Origin: Histomonas meleagridis
Taxonomy: Eukaryota > Parabasalia > Tritrichomonadida > Dientamoebidae
NCBI GenBank assembly: GCA_020186115.1
Contig: WSYJ01000060.1
Coordinates: 2,790,001 to 2,854,000, forward strand
Direction: 5' to 3'
DNA: 64,000 nt
The first letter of the stretch is position 1, and each line of letters begins with the position of its first letter. The translations under genes and the position numbers were made by a program. A model generated the notes under the pieces. It did no database searches, was not told the origin of the DNA, and saw only the letters and a program-made list of their open reading frames with translations. Below are positions 22,001 through 31,869 of the stretch, piece after piece.

Positions 22001-24008
22001 AAAAGAAATCTGAAAATATACTTGAATCAAACTTTTTTATTTTGTTTACTGAATCAATTAATAAAGAGAGATTAGTCATTAATATTTCATCACATCTAAG
22101 TTTTACCATAATATTATCTTCATTAATAAATTTTGTTAAAGTTCTGATTTTTTCTGCCATTGTTGCAAATGGTTCAAAAGAACTTGCTTCAGCTAAATAA
22201 GGTTGATAAACAAGTTCATAATTTTTCTTAAAATAATCAGTAAATGCATTATAGATATTTTTCCAACAATTATTATCTACAAGTGAATAAAGTGTATCTA
22301 AAAGATTTCCACTTTCTCCAACAATCCTATTTCCTAGAGAACGAAGTCTTGCTTTATAAACAATTTCATTAATTATTAGTAAATTTTTAGCTACAAATGG
22401 TCCAATATTTTTCATTTGTTCTTTTTTCTCATTTTCAATATATTCCATTTCTAAAAATCTTTCATCATACAAATGACCAAATTCCTCAAATTTCATTCTT
22501 AATTGATATGCTTGAGTTTCGAGAAGTAAACCATCATTGAGTAAATTATGAAATTGTTCATAAACTCCATTAAAATTATATAAAAGTTGTTGATATTTAA
22601 CATATAAAGGAACATGTTCTTTCATCTTTTGATAATCATTGCACATATTAATTAGTTGTGTAAACTGTTGGTTTTCAAGTTGATTTTGATTAAAATTAGA
22701 AATATAATTTGATTTTTCTATAATTACAAGTAAATTTTCAACTTCTCTTGTAAATTTTGTTAAACAACTTGTTTTAATAGCTTCCATAATTGTGTTGTAC
22801 CTAAATGTAAATGATCTAAATACATTATTTATAGAATTTTGATCAGTAAAATCAGGTATAATACTTGACTTAAAAACTTCAGGATATTTTTCAATTGCTA
22901 TTTTATGGATTTCAGGAATTTCAGTATAATCAATAATAAAATTATTTGAATCTAAACATTTATATGAAGCATATTTAATGCAAGCATTTTTATCATTTCC
23001 AGGTTTTATCGTAGCTTCAAAACTAGAACTAAGTTCTTTGATTTTGGAATTAATTATATTTTGTTTCATGATTTCGATTTCTTCTTGTACTTTTACATCG
23101 AATTCAGAAATAAGTTGAGTAACTTCGGAATCTTTCAATACATCCGGGTTTGATATATTTGATATAAATATTGATGTTTGATCCATTGTGTTTATATCAA
23201 GCTTTGGTTTTGATAATGTTTCCTTTAACTTCTTAATTACAGGTTCTTTAGCATTTTGATAAATAATTTCTTGAAGTTTACCTTGAGTCATTTCTTGATA
23301 TAATTTTTCACAATTTTCATATAAAGTTTTAAGCGGCTCAATTGTTTTTGCTTGCTCAAAGAATGATGTCATCATTGCTTTATCACGTGCAATTCTAAAT
23401 TTATCAAAAACTTCACGAATATTTTTTTTATCTGTCATGGAAAGAAGTTGATTAAGTGCTTCATATGGCTGTTTTATGATTGTAACAATTTTATTTACTG
23501 CTGCAATAACATGAGAATATTCAAGAAAATCTTCAAGTTGAGGTTTAATGCTTATAATATATTCATTATTCTCCATACAACGTTTACGCGTGGAATCATC
23601 AAGATATGTTAGTTGTGAAAAATTATCATCACAAAACTTAAAAGCATTCATAACTTGATGATACATTTCAAAGGCTTGTTGAGGAGGTATTGGTGTACTT
23701 TTGTATTTTGCATATTTATCTTTCCAATTAGGATTAATAAATCGAGTTGCTTGGTCAAAAAACCCAGCTTTCTCATATAATGGTAATAGTTTATACATAT
23801 CGTCCTTTTTTTCAAATGTTTCAACAACAAACTTAAAATTTGGATCATTATTTTGATTAATTTGCTGAAGGCTTCTTAAAAGATTCCAATTTTCTAAATT
23901 ATGTTGTGTAACTCCCATGATATAGCTAAATGTTAAGTTGTCTCCTTTAATGATAGCATTTTTAAGTGTGCTACATTGGTTTGCTATTACACAAAAACAA
24001 TCGCCCAT
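18966..24008 (-). CDS. Giant helical/coiled-coil protein, unrecognised family
   Basis: 1,681 residues from the ATG at 24008 (MGDCFCVIANQCSTLKNAII); the open frame extends 16 codons upstream only to a TTG. Almost entirely helical, rich in K, E, N and I, with no membrane segment. A duplicated element, DNFSQLTYLDD near the N-terminus and DNDFSTLTYLDE near residue 1000, suggests two or more long repeats. A TCACTTTC initiator-like sequence lies about 10 nt upstream of the ATG, supporting this start. Probable cytoskeletal or scaffold protein by composition only. The 3' end is frameshifted (preceding entry). Confidence 0.55.
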   Translation of the reverse strand: MGDCFCVIANQCSTLKNAIIKGDNLTFSYIMGVTQHNLENWNLLRSLQQINQNNDPNFKFVVETFEKKDDMYKLLPLYEKAGFFDQATRFINPNWKDKYAKYKSTPIPPQQAFEMYHQVMNAFKFCDDNFSQLTYLDDSTRKRCMENNEYIISIKPQLEDFLEYSHVIAAVNKIVTIIKQPYEALNQLLSMTDKKNIREVFDKFRIARDKAMMTSFFEQAKTIEPLKTLYENCEKLYQEMTQGKLQEIIYQNAKEPVIKKLKETLSKPKLDINTMDQTSIFISNISNPDVLKDSEVTQLISEFDVKVQEEIEIMKQNIINSKIKELSSSFEATIKPGNDKNACIKYASYKCLDSNNFIIDYTEIPEIHKIAIEKYPEVFKSSIIPDFTDQNSINNVFRSFTFRYNTIMEAIKTSCLTKFTREVENLLVIIEKSNYISNFNQNQLENQQFTQLINMCNDYQKMKEHVPLYVKYQQLLYNFNGVYEQFHNLLNDGLLLETQAYQLRMKFEEFGHLYDERFLEMEYIENEKKEQMKNIGPFVAKNLLIINEIVYKARLRSLGNRIVGESGNLLDTLYSLVDNNCWKNIYNAFTDYFKKNYELVYQPYLAEASSFEPFATMAEKIRTLTKFINEDNIMVKLRCDEILMTNLSLLIDSVNKIKKFDSSIFSDFFSNLSKIKILGSKILQHKDVKKWIKCFDKHKQEIFKKTFEEEYLIKRNTCIQEFDSILNSTNNIQSRIQNMKNLNLKWSFAKVCDLIIDFTLCEELSNILIKFQELTGEEIEHYHEDNIINIWKPENIDEFEEHIKFYHFYLHPIAKRIGDIVQLPITQQIPTLYEYDIPETEDESIQIIKVIKTESTNHESTSKVNSNINIVYNSIKRTYNLLLTAIQTGNEKTFDTQITNIEKELKKCDIFNEKLDEEKENDENYLRVIEIYNDRDNIKSQLPLYMKADKFYKESNFINDRLINSVESMEIKPLTITALRNLLQKMKTLKENDNDFSTLTYLDEKKIQQINVAQEFLHENYQKIEEQEDEQCKIEEATILIRAGKNELENLEKEINFQSVSPLIEKYHIFEKMVNTLKNHKDFEHCKESQPMKEFLERISNINHKLFEENLLQISMNRFEAEKITKSLKNDLDLFERTGNMNSYKTIEDELAKVKENSEIMDTPEIKQFQQQYEQAVRKQTNEKAKIELKNRIDETYRHLYRGDHEFSRSEHDYLIKELERRKHVNIMGKEYDVTANDQIQYVYNNFINQFKTYAITKFANKNITIERNIQNNFKTYNEFRKSFDKYYTGNSYQEKLQMLATKYILMKQEVYQNGNVSPQFANEMKEYKEKINEVFIKEALPSFKKDFEHALKLSKKQKSRLAECKMIVDFVSFWSEEEADKLYNQIKDKNFEQYEEYEPPKVTVSSNYINDIKYMIELGDKYIKEQNNTEDPDYAIIKATALYIGSREALLNRYQDEDLMEKVNQKISEIKDQCIQSAEKQIIYEYNLVKLTMEALQTPEKYHSLLDKVKTEVILTSVFSNAISAFAPFEIISGGKFKPYHEMLELYSNNYQKITITEGQKQILEEAESYIDKNIILSSKIIQGLFMNYCIVDEIRERCMKIYNILYQKTSRLPFSELFAPCYVQSSEKSASIISIPLYPCDYKNIFYNHNLYDGTQMSVFVGRSLYICLISNKIEMIY

Positions 24009-24639
24009 TTTTCGAAAGTGAGGAAAAAGCAAAAAATTTCTAAGAATTGGATTCAAATATTTGAAATTTCAAGATCCCGCATAATTTTGAACTGAAAAAA
24101 AAATATTACTGCACTTTTTCTCACAAATTAATTAAGAGAAAAGCGCGGTATTGACCAATATAACTTTTTGAGCTTCATTACTCAAAAGTTTATGCCAATT
24201 GTGGCTTCATTATTGTATGAAAATATATTAGATATGAAATTTTTATAAAACTTTAATGATACAAAAATTAGATCTCAAAAATCGTGTTTGCCCTCAAACT
24301 GCCTTTATTATTATTGTTTCTCATTAAGATGATAAAAATACCTCTTTTCTATGCATCATTAAAATGAGAGTGGGAATAATATTCATGCTAAAATTTGTTA
24401 TTATTTTTAATATTTTTGATAAATTTCATACTATGATAAATTTAATGCTTACAATATGTTTTTAAAATTCATTTTTTTCATATTTGATAAAGTTGTGATA
24501 CAGAATTTTTTCATTTATAGTGCTGTTACACGTATTTCCTTTCATAATAAAACTGAAAATGAAACTGTAGCAAGATTAGCACATGCTGAAAGTATTTTTT
24601 GAAAAAAGTATACTTTGAAAGTTCCTTTATATCTAATGA
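24009..24639. other. Intergenic, AT-rich
   Basis: Promoter side of the coiled-coil gene; no gene seen. Confidence 0.4.
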
Positions 24640-25060
24640 TCATCATCTTCTTTAGTCATTTCTCCATATTTTCAATAATTTCCTCAACTTGATGTTGTAG
24701 AATATGAGTTTACTCTTTTGGTTGCTTCATTATTTTTATTGCTTTTTTTACTTTTAACAATCCAAATAGCAATTCCAATAATAACTTACACATTTGCAAA
24801 CAATCCGGTGCCAATTCCATTATTAATAATATTAATATATGTGAAATCTATAGTTATGAAATCACTATTATAACTGAAATATGTTGAATATCCAATAATT
24901 ATATTATCATACATAACAATATATGTTAAAACATATGTATCTGTAGGATTAATATATAAAAATGTATATGTTAGCGAATATGTGAAATTAGAATTAAAAT
25001 TTAAATATGTTGATGTCTTGCAATGATAATGTATTTGAATAAATGAATTTGTTAAAAAGT
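24640..25060 (-). pseudogene. C-terminal remnant of a BspA-like/type I surface protein
   Basis: The minus strand encodes a Tyr/Ile/Thr-rich juxtamembrane region (TYIVMYDNIIIGYSTYFSYN), then GIGTGLFANV, an in-frame TAA, and VIIGIAIWIVKSKKSNKNNE. That is a typical trichomonad membrane helix with a basic stop-transfer, followed by a degenerate tail with another stop. It matches the C-terminal organisation of the BspA-like genes at 4-5 and 29-32 kb. No LRR part remains upstream. Confidence 0.5.
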
Positions 25061-25109
25061 CAGAGTATTTAATATATGTTATAGAAACATTTATTTTATA
25101 TTTAAAAAA

Positions 25110-26522
25110 TTACTCTTCTAAAGGTTCTTCATTTGCCGAACTTAGTGTTTCCAATAGTTTCTCTATTGCTTCGGTCAAATTTTCGCTTGTTGAGTCATTC
25201 ATTAATGTGTGAAGAGAATAACAAAATTGTTCATCGTACAAAACTTCTTTTACATTTTGATCCAAATTTTCGTTTGTGTTTGCATAATCCGCAAGTGACT
25301 GAAATCCGAAAACAATTAAAATTTGATTTCTCGGCGAAGTACATTCCAAATCTTCCGCCAATGTTTGTATAATATTAGGATATGATTGTATTAAATTAGG
25401 AATCAAATTTGGGTATCGAAGAATTTTTGCGTTTATTAAATTAAACAATTCCTTTTCCTTAAAAGTTAAATTCGGTATATTTCTTGAAAACAAACCGAAC
25501 ATGAACAAATTCATAACATTCGACGCAAACTCTTGATCAAATTGAACAAGATTATACATTAAAACCAAAAGTTGAACATGTTCTTCATCAGATAATTTTT
25601 CGATTTCAAGATCCAAATCAAAAAATCCGGAAGCTAAAAATCGATTCAAATCTAATTTATCCAAAACACAAAAATTACACAAAATCGAAATCATATTAAA
25701 ACGAATTAATGAGTTTGAGCTCATACATATTTCATTATATCGATTAAAATATCGATCATAAAAAAACATATGAATAATAGAAATATCATTAACACTCGTC
25801 GCATTTTTAATACATTTCAAACATGACAATAAAAGTCCTTCATTTTCGGTATATAAAAGTGAGAAAATCATTGAACGCGATTCTTCTAAAAAATCGTTTC
25901 GTTTTTGGAAAACAAGTTTCGAATTGGTGAAAATACTACTTAAGACTTTGAGAATTGATTTTGCAATTAAAACATCTTCCGTGGTCATTAAGGAAATGTC
26001 TTCAGTATGTTTATAAAAAACATCTTTAAGAATGCTATCAAAATTATCATCCAAAAATTGATCAACAACTTCATCACTCTTGCTCATTAAGTTGGCGTAT
26101 ATCCGAAATATTTGGCATTGATTGCATTGGGCTCTTGGTTGTCGGTAAATTTCTTTGATAAAATTAATTAAACGTTGCGAAAGCATTTGCTGAATATGAT
26201 TAAAATCGCATTTGGTAAGGAATTTTAAAAAAATTAATATATCATAAAGAATATCAAATGATTCATCTTTAAAAAGATCAATAATATCATCAATTATATA
26301 ACAATGCCCTTTCTCAAAAAATAAATCATATCCACCTTGTTTGGAAAGCTTAGCAAAGTATTCAAGGGAATTTATTATGCTACTTTCAGAATTAGAAAAT
26401 AAAGCATAATATAAATAATCAAAAGAAGATGAATCAACTACCTTTTGTTGCGTTTTTGATTGTGTCACATAAAGTACAAATCTTTTTTGATGAACTATAT
26501 CACTTTTGTAGGCTACACGCAT
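25110..26522 (-). CDS. Helical-repeat (ARM-like) protein
   Basis: 470 residues from the ATG at 26522 (MRVAYKSDIVHQKRF); the frame is open a little further upstream but only to a TTG. It is all-helical with ARM/HEAT-like periodicity (IINSLEYFAKLSKQGG; LLLSCLKCIKNATSVND; RFNMISILCNFCVLDKL) and an acidic C-terminal end (SSANEEPLEE). No catalytic motif. Divergent ARM-like proteins of this length are common in trichomonads; the partner is unknown. It shares a 117-bp bidirectional promoter region with the V-ATPase subunit E gene. Confidence 0.6.
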   Translation of the reverse strand: MRVAYKSDIVHQKRFVLYVTQSKTQQKVVDSSSFDYLYYALFSNSESSIINSLEYFAKLSKQGGYDLFFEKGHCYIIDDIIDLFKDESFDILYDILIFLKFLTKCDFNHIQQMLSQRLINFIKEIYRQPRAQCNQCQIFRIYANLMSKSDEVVDQFLDDNFDSILKDVFYKHTEDISLMTTEDVLIAKSILKVLSSIFTNSKLVFQKRNDFLEESRSMIFSLLYTENEGLLLSCLKCIKNATSVNDISIIHMFFYDRYFNRYNEICMSSNSLIRFNMISILCNFCVLDKLDLNRFLASGFFDLDLEIEKLSDEEHVQLLVLMYNLVQFDQEFASNVMNLFMFGLFSRNIPNLTFKEKELFNLINAKILRYPNLIPNLIQSYPNIIQTLAEDLECTSPRNQILIVFGFQSLADYANTNENLDQNVKEVLYDEQFCYSLHTLMNDSTSENLTEAIEKLLETLSSANEEPLEE

Positions 26523-26639
26523 GCAGCCAATAAAAACAATTTGTTCACATTTCAAAAAGTGAATCGGGCACCCCCGGGGCGGGATAAAATATTGTTTATG
26601 AAAAAAAGTTTATCTATAATTTTTTATCCATACTTTCTT
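26523..26639. promoter_or_regulatory. Short divergent promoter region with a GC-rich palindrome
   Basis: 117 bp between the ATGs of two divergent genes. It holds GGGCACCCCCGGGGCGGG (26566-26583), including the palindrome CCCCGGGG, which is striking in this AT-rich DNA. CCATACTTTC just before the ATG at 26640 may be the initiator for the plus-strand gene. Confidence 0.45.
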
Positions 26640-27374
26640 ATGGCCGGTGATAAGATTGTCACTTTTTATGATGATGTTAGCCAATTTTTTCACAAAGCCT
26701 GTGAAAATTATATTCCAAAAATGACTTTGACTGCGGAGGAATGTGTTCAACAAATGGCCGAAATGTTCCAAGAACTAGCCGAAGAAATAGCTGAAGAAAA
26801 ACGTCAAAATGCAGAAAGCAGAGCCGAAGAACTTTATAATAAAACTATCAAGAATGTTAATGAAAAACTTGAAAAAGAATTTGCTCGTGAACAAAGTGAA
26901 ATTCAAAAAGAACTCTTGATCCGTGAAGCTCAAATCAAGAACAACGTTAAACTTGAAATTTTAAAGTCACAAACAGAAGCAATTCACGAAGCATTAAAAG
27001 AAGCCATTCGTGAATTGAACAAATTCTCAGAAGGTCCAGATTATCCTGAGTTGCTCAAAAAATTAATAGCTGAAGGACTTAATACGTTGAAAGAATCACG
27101 AGTTCGTTTAATGATCCGTAAATCCGACCAAAAAATTGCAGAAAACATACTTCCAGGTGCCATTGAGATTGCAAAGAAGCTTAATCCAACCATTGACTTC
27201 AATGTCAAAATTGATGATAAACGATTTTTACCATCTGCGCCAGCATGTGCCGGAGGTGTAATTCTTATCTGTCAAAAAGGCAAGGTCCGTGTTTCAAATG
27301 TTCTGAATGACCGTCTCCGCCTTGTCTACGAAAGGGCTTTACCAAAGATAAGAGCAATGGTTGTTGAAAAGTGA
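26640..27374 (+). CDS. V-type ATPase subunit E
   Basis: 244 residues from MAGDKIVTFYDDVSQFF; in-frame ATGs further upstream (26598 and earlier) would add a non-conserved extension through the promoter, so 26640 is chosen. Subunit E is part of the peripheral stalk that links V1 to Vo in the proton pump of acidic organelles. The family pattern is clear: a long charged N-terminal helix (AEEIAEEKRQNAESRAEELY, then EREQ-rich), then the globular C-terminal domain with LNTLKESRVRLMIRKSD, a lysine-rich strand region, SAPACAGGVILICQKGKVRV and the terminal NVLNDRLRLVYERALPKIR. Length is slightly above the usual 226. Confidence 0.93.
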   Translation: MAGDKIVTFYDDVSQFFHKACENYIPKMTLTAEECVQQMAEMFQELAEEIAEEKRQNAESRAEELYNKTIKNVNEKLEKEFAREQSEIQKELLIREAQIKNNVKLEILKSQTEAIHEALKEAIRELNKFSEGPDYPELLKKLIAEGLNTLKESRVRLMIRKSDQKIAENILPGAIEIAKKLNPTIDFNVKIDDKRFLPSAPACAGGVILICQKGKVRVSNVLNDRLRLVYERALPKIRAMVVEK

Positions 27375-27431
27375 TGGAAAAATAAACGTTCTCTTACATA
27401 CAATTTTATCGGTTAATGTACGTTACATCAA

Positions 27432-28571
27432 ATGTTTCCAAGAAATTACGCTGCAAATGTCCCGGCTGCTGGAATTAAAACACATGGAGGAGACGGCGTT
27501 GCAAGCTGTATGAGATATGATGAAAAATATCAAGGGCCTGAGCGACAAAAATTATTCCGGAGTCATCATCTTGGAGAACCTGGTGAAAGAATTCATACAC
27601 CTGGAATTATGCCAACAACATTCCCTGATAACGTTGCTTTTGGAATTCATTCGGGGGCAAAAAATGGAAGTACATATGAATGTGTTCATGAAGTACCTTC
27701 AAATTGTTCAAAAGTATACCAGGAATTTTTGGATAAACAGGAAGAGCAATATCAAAGAGCAAAATGTCCACTTGGACATGGACCAAAACCTATTTCAAAA
27801 ATTCCAGATGATCTCAAGAAGAGAGGTTTTGGTGTAAGCACTAGATTTGGAGAAAAAGCAGGAACTGTTATACAAGATTCAAAGACTGACATTCCAAATG
27901 ACAAAACATTAGGTGTTGGATATCAGACACGTAGAAACTATCAATGGGGTAAAATAAATCCCGTAACGCATACTTTTGGTGTAACAGGACCTCAGCGCAA
28001 CGTTGATCATCTAACCGAAATTATGAACTATGATAATTCACCTCGTATTGTTCCTCTTGCAGTTGACCGAGCCCAAAACAATGCGATTCAACCAGATTTT
28101 GATCCTGGAAATCCATATACTAACATGAAAGAATACAAAATGAATTCCACTCGTTACAGAACACGTAGAGACCCATGCGAATTACCACCGGCTGGTATTT
28201 CTACTGTGTCATCTGAATTTACAGTTGGTGATACACTCGCTGGAATGGGCGCAATGGATTCTTTTGGAGAAAATTACGATACAAAAGTGCGCGATTATAA
28301 TCCAGCAGATCACATTACACATGGAGTTTCAACAAAACCAAATCCTTTCCCAAATCCTCTTTCTGGGAATGGAAGATATGAGAATTTGGGGTTGACAAAT
28401 GAAGATTTCATGAAGTTAAGAGATAAAGCACATGTGGTACCTGTGATGGTAGCTGCTCTTGGATTAAGGACAGACGAAGCAAACGAAATATTTGATAATG
28501 TTGCCAATCAGTTAGGAAGAAAACTTATATCTGTTTTAGAGTTTCATGAAGCTTATCGGAAAATGAATTAA
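27432..28571 (+). CDS. EFHB/CFAP21-like axonemal microtubule-inner protein
   Basis: 379 residues with almost no low-complexity sequence. Repeated G-F/V-G-V-S/T motifs fit the EFHB family: FGVSTRFGEKAGTVI, LGVGYQTRRNYQWGKINP-x-THTFGV and HGVSTKPNPFPNP. The C-terminus (about 325-379: LRDKAHVVPVMVAALGLRTD, ISVLEFHEAY) is a degenerate EF-hand pair. EFHB (CFAP21) lies inside doublet microtubules of motile flagella, which fits a flagellated protist. Human EFHB is longer, so this is a core version. CGGTTAA lies about 16 nt upstream of the ATG. The in-family match is from pattern memory, so confidence is moderate to good. Confidence 0.7.
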   Translation: MFPRNYAANVPAAGIKTHGGDGVASCMRYDEKYQGPERQKLFRSHHLGEPGERIHTPGIMPTTFPDNVAFGIHSGAKNGSTYECVHEVPSNCSKVYQEFLDKQEEQYQRAKCPLGHGPKPISKIPDDLKKRGFGVSTRFGEKAGTVIQDSKTDIPNDKTLGVGYQTRRNYQWGKINPVTHTFGVTGPQRNVDHLTEIMNYDNSPRIVPLAVDRAQNNAIQPDFDPGNPYTNMKEYKMNSTRYRTRRDPCELPPAGISTVSSEFTVGDTLAGMGAMDSFGENYDTKVRDYNPADHITHGVSTKPNPFPNPLSGNGRYENLGLTNEDFMKLRDKAHVVPVMVAALGLRTDEANEIFDNVANQLGRKLISVLEFHEAYRKMN

Positions 28572-29449
28572 TAAATTATTTATAAAGTTAATTTGAATAT
28601 ATATAAGGAAAAAATTTAAACGATAGTATTAAAAGATATATCTAAGTCCACAAAATTTTGGCTCTTAAGCCCAATTATAGCACCAGCAGAGATCTAAAAA
28701 TGATAGGCATTAACAAACAAACTCAGTGAAATTAGACTAATTTCTAGTTTTGACTTTTTGATTATTTAAATGTCCACATATAATAAATGTCGTTTTACTT
28801 CAATATAATTTGTAAGCGTTTTTTTACTTCTCCAAGAAAGCGCCTTTAGATGGACCGGTATAACTTTTTAAAAAGTTATTTTGTCATGACGATTCAATTC
28901 ATTGCAGTTATAAAATTTAATTTAGTGGTTAAATTTCTTTCCTTTTTTTTGGCGCGCATTGAAATTTCATCAAAAAATAATATAAACAATAGAAACAAAA
29001 TTTCTCTTCGTTTTTTGTTAGTATAAACGTGCGTGGTCATAAGAAGTAACAATGACCAAATATATTTTTCAATCATACAAAAATATTAAACCAGGCATGT
29101 TTCATGAAAAAAATTTGTCTTGTATCGAAGATTTCATGTTATTTCATATTAAAGATTTCTTAAATCTCATCTTTTCAAACCATTTAAACTTCATTCATTT
29201 TATTCCTTCATTTTCGAAGTTAAAACGAAATACTTCACCATCTTTTCTTAATTCAACTTTTTTTATAAACATTTTACAACAAAAAATCATGAATGTACGA
29301 TTCTTTGAATTTCATTATTTTTCATTTAATTTTATTAAAATTTTTGAAATTATTATGTTAATTTTTTCTATTATCTTAATTTTTATATATAAAAATATTT
29401 TAATTCTTTTGTTTTTTCTTAAAATATTTTATTCATTAATAAACTCAAA
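28572..29449. other. Intergenic upstream of the second BspA-like gene
   Basis: AT-rich, with an 18-bp perfect palindrome TAACTTTTTAAAAAGTTA at about 28860. Open frame from 29052 is T-rich, low-complexity and unlikely to be coding. TCATTAAT initiator-like sequence lies at about 29433, before the ATG at 29450. Confidence 0.5.
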
Positions 29450-31869
29450 ATGTCATCATCTAAAAAAAATTGATTACAAAATTATTTCATTTTTTATTAT
29501 TATCTTTTTTATGGAAACGAATGAAATATTTAATTTTAATACAGGAACTCTTATTATCAATAATTCTAGTGAATATTCAAATAAAGATGAATATAAATAT
29601 CAAGCGAAATATATTATTATTCATGAAGGGATTACTTCAATCGAATTCATATGATTTTAGTTCATGGGAATCAATGATTTCAGTTGAAATTGGTTCAACG
29701 ATTATGAGTATTGGGGAATATGCGTTTTCATCATGTCGAAATTTAGCGACGGTTCTTCTCGGTGAAAGTGTAACAACGATTGGTACTTCTGCATTTCGAG
29801 CATGTTCATCATTGAAAAATATTACGATTCCGAATTCAGTTACAACGATTGGTACTTCTGCATTTAATTCATGTGATAATTTAACAACGATTATTCTTAG
29901 TGAAAATGTAGAATCAATTAGCAGTTATACGTTTTATTTTTGTTTATCATTAAAAAACATTACAATTCCTAATTCAGTTACATCAATTGAAGAATATGCA
30001 TTTCAATCATGTTCATCATTAATAAATATCATGATTCCAAAATCAGTTATAACAATAGGAAAAGGAGTATTTAGTATGTGTAAAAATCTTGAATATATTC
30101 AAGTTTCAACAGAAAATGTGAATTATTTCGGAAAAGATGGAATTCTTTATGATAAAACTTGTACTAAAATTATTTGTTATCCTTCAAAAATGCCGAATGA
30201 AACTATTGAACTTTTAACATCAATTATAAGTATTGAAAGTTATGGATTTTATTCATGTTTATCATTAAAAAACATTATAATTCCGAATTCAGTTACAATG
30301 ATTGGAACACATGCATTTGAATCATGTCGTAATTTAGAAACAATTAATATTTCTGAAAATTTAGGAGAAATTCTTGATTATACATTTTATTTATGTTCAT
30401 CATTAAAAAATATTACAATTCCGAATTCAGTTACATCAATTGGAAATTCAGCATTTTATTCATGTAAAAATTTAACAACAGTTATTATTGGAGAAAAAGT
30501 CGAAAAAATTGGTGATCATGCATTTTATTTATGTTCATCATTGAAAAATATTACAATTCCGAATTCAGTTACATCAATTGGAAATTATACATTTTATCAA
30601 TGTTATGATTTAGAAACAGTTATTATTGGAGAAAATGTAACAACGATTGATCAATATTCATTTTATTTATGTTCATCATTGAAAAATATTACAATTCCGA
30701 ATTCAATTACATCAATTGGAAATTATGCATTTTATCAATGTAAAAATTTAACAACAGTTATTATTGGAGAAAAAGTCGAAAAAATTGGTGATCATGCATT
30801 TTATTCATGTTCATCATTGAAAAATATTACAATTCCGAATTCAGTTACATCAATTGGAAATTATACATTTTATCAATGTTATGATTTAGAAACAGTTATT
30901 ATTGGAGAAAAAGTCGAAATGATTGGGAATTCAGCATTTTATCAATGTAATTATTTAGAAACAGTTATTATTGGAGGGAATGTTGCAACGATTGGAGATT
31001 CTGCGTTTCAATCATGTACCAAACTTAAATGTATTTATTTCAAAGGTATTGAATCACCTGTATATATAAGTTCAACAGCATTTTCTGATATTGGCACGAA
31101 ATATGTTATGACATCATATTTACATCACGACACAACATTTGGCTCTCTTAATGTTTCGTATAATTTGGTTAAAGAATGTGACATATATTTATGGCCAACA
31201 CTTACATTTACACAATCGAATTTATATACACAAAATAATACATATTCCAAATCAAACACATTTACACAAAGTAATACACATGCTGAGGCAAATACACTTT
31301 CAAATACATTCACGCAAATTGACAAACCTTTAACTACATTTACAAATGCAATACAACCAAGTGTTACATATATTAATACCATAATTTTTACACAATCAAT
31401 TACTCAAACAATTATCCATAAATCTATTTTCACTAATAGCATTACTCTTTCTATATTTGATTCATTATATTATTATACAGAAACAATATTTATTTATTAT
31501 GAATATATAACCATAAAATATTTCTCATATATATCATATTATACTGGATTTTATACAATTCTTAATCAAAATGAGACAAATAATAATAATAACGACAACA
31601 AAATAAATACAATCATTATTATATGTGTTTGTGCTATTATAATTATTATTATCATAATTCTGATAATTTTAATTATTCGTATTCATCATAAACATAATAA
31701 AGAAGATAGTATAATAGAAGAAAGTATTAAAGAAGACAATACGAAAGAAGGAAGTGTCAGCAAAGAAATAGAAACGATGAGTAATAATAATCTTATTAAC
31801 TTCAAAGATATTGAAGTAGATCCATTTGAAAAAGATTTCAACGAACATTTTTATATCGAAAACATTTAA
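29450..31869 (+). pseudogene. Large BspA-like LRR surface protein, frameshifted at the 5' end
   Basis: The ATG at 29450 follows a TCATTAAT initiator but leaves frame in an A8 run (29462-29469). The signal-peptide frame (KIDYKIISFFIIIFF) continues in the next frame to about 29640 and, after one more single-base shift at ATCGAATTC, the long frame runs to 31869. It encodes about twenty-five 23-residue TpLRR repeats (SLKNITIPNSVTSIGNYAFY pattern), a non-repeat cap, an S/T stalk (YSKSNTFTQSNT), a Tyr-rich juxtamembrane part, one membrane helix (NTIIIICVCAIIIIIIIILI) and a charged tail with DPFEKDF near the end. Organisation equals the gene at 4.0-5.4 kb. The body has no stop in about 740 codons, so either the 5' shifts are recent or they are switchable or artefactual. 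Confidence 0.75.
30463..30914 (+). repeat. Near-identical 176-bp blocks, 276 bp apart, within LRR coding sequence
   Basis: 30463-30638 and 30739-30914 are almost identical, offset by 276 bp, which is exactly four 69-bp LRR units. They encode NLTTVIIGEKVEKIGDHAFY and the following repeats. This is a recent in-frame internal duplication or gene conversion. Confidence 0.85.

Noticed and set aside
29052-29449. N-terminal extension of the second BspA-like gene from the ATG at 29052
   Set aside because: The extra 130 codons are T-rich with mostly F, I, L and N and no family resemblance; an initiator-linked ATG at 29450 sits directly before the signal peptide.
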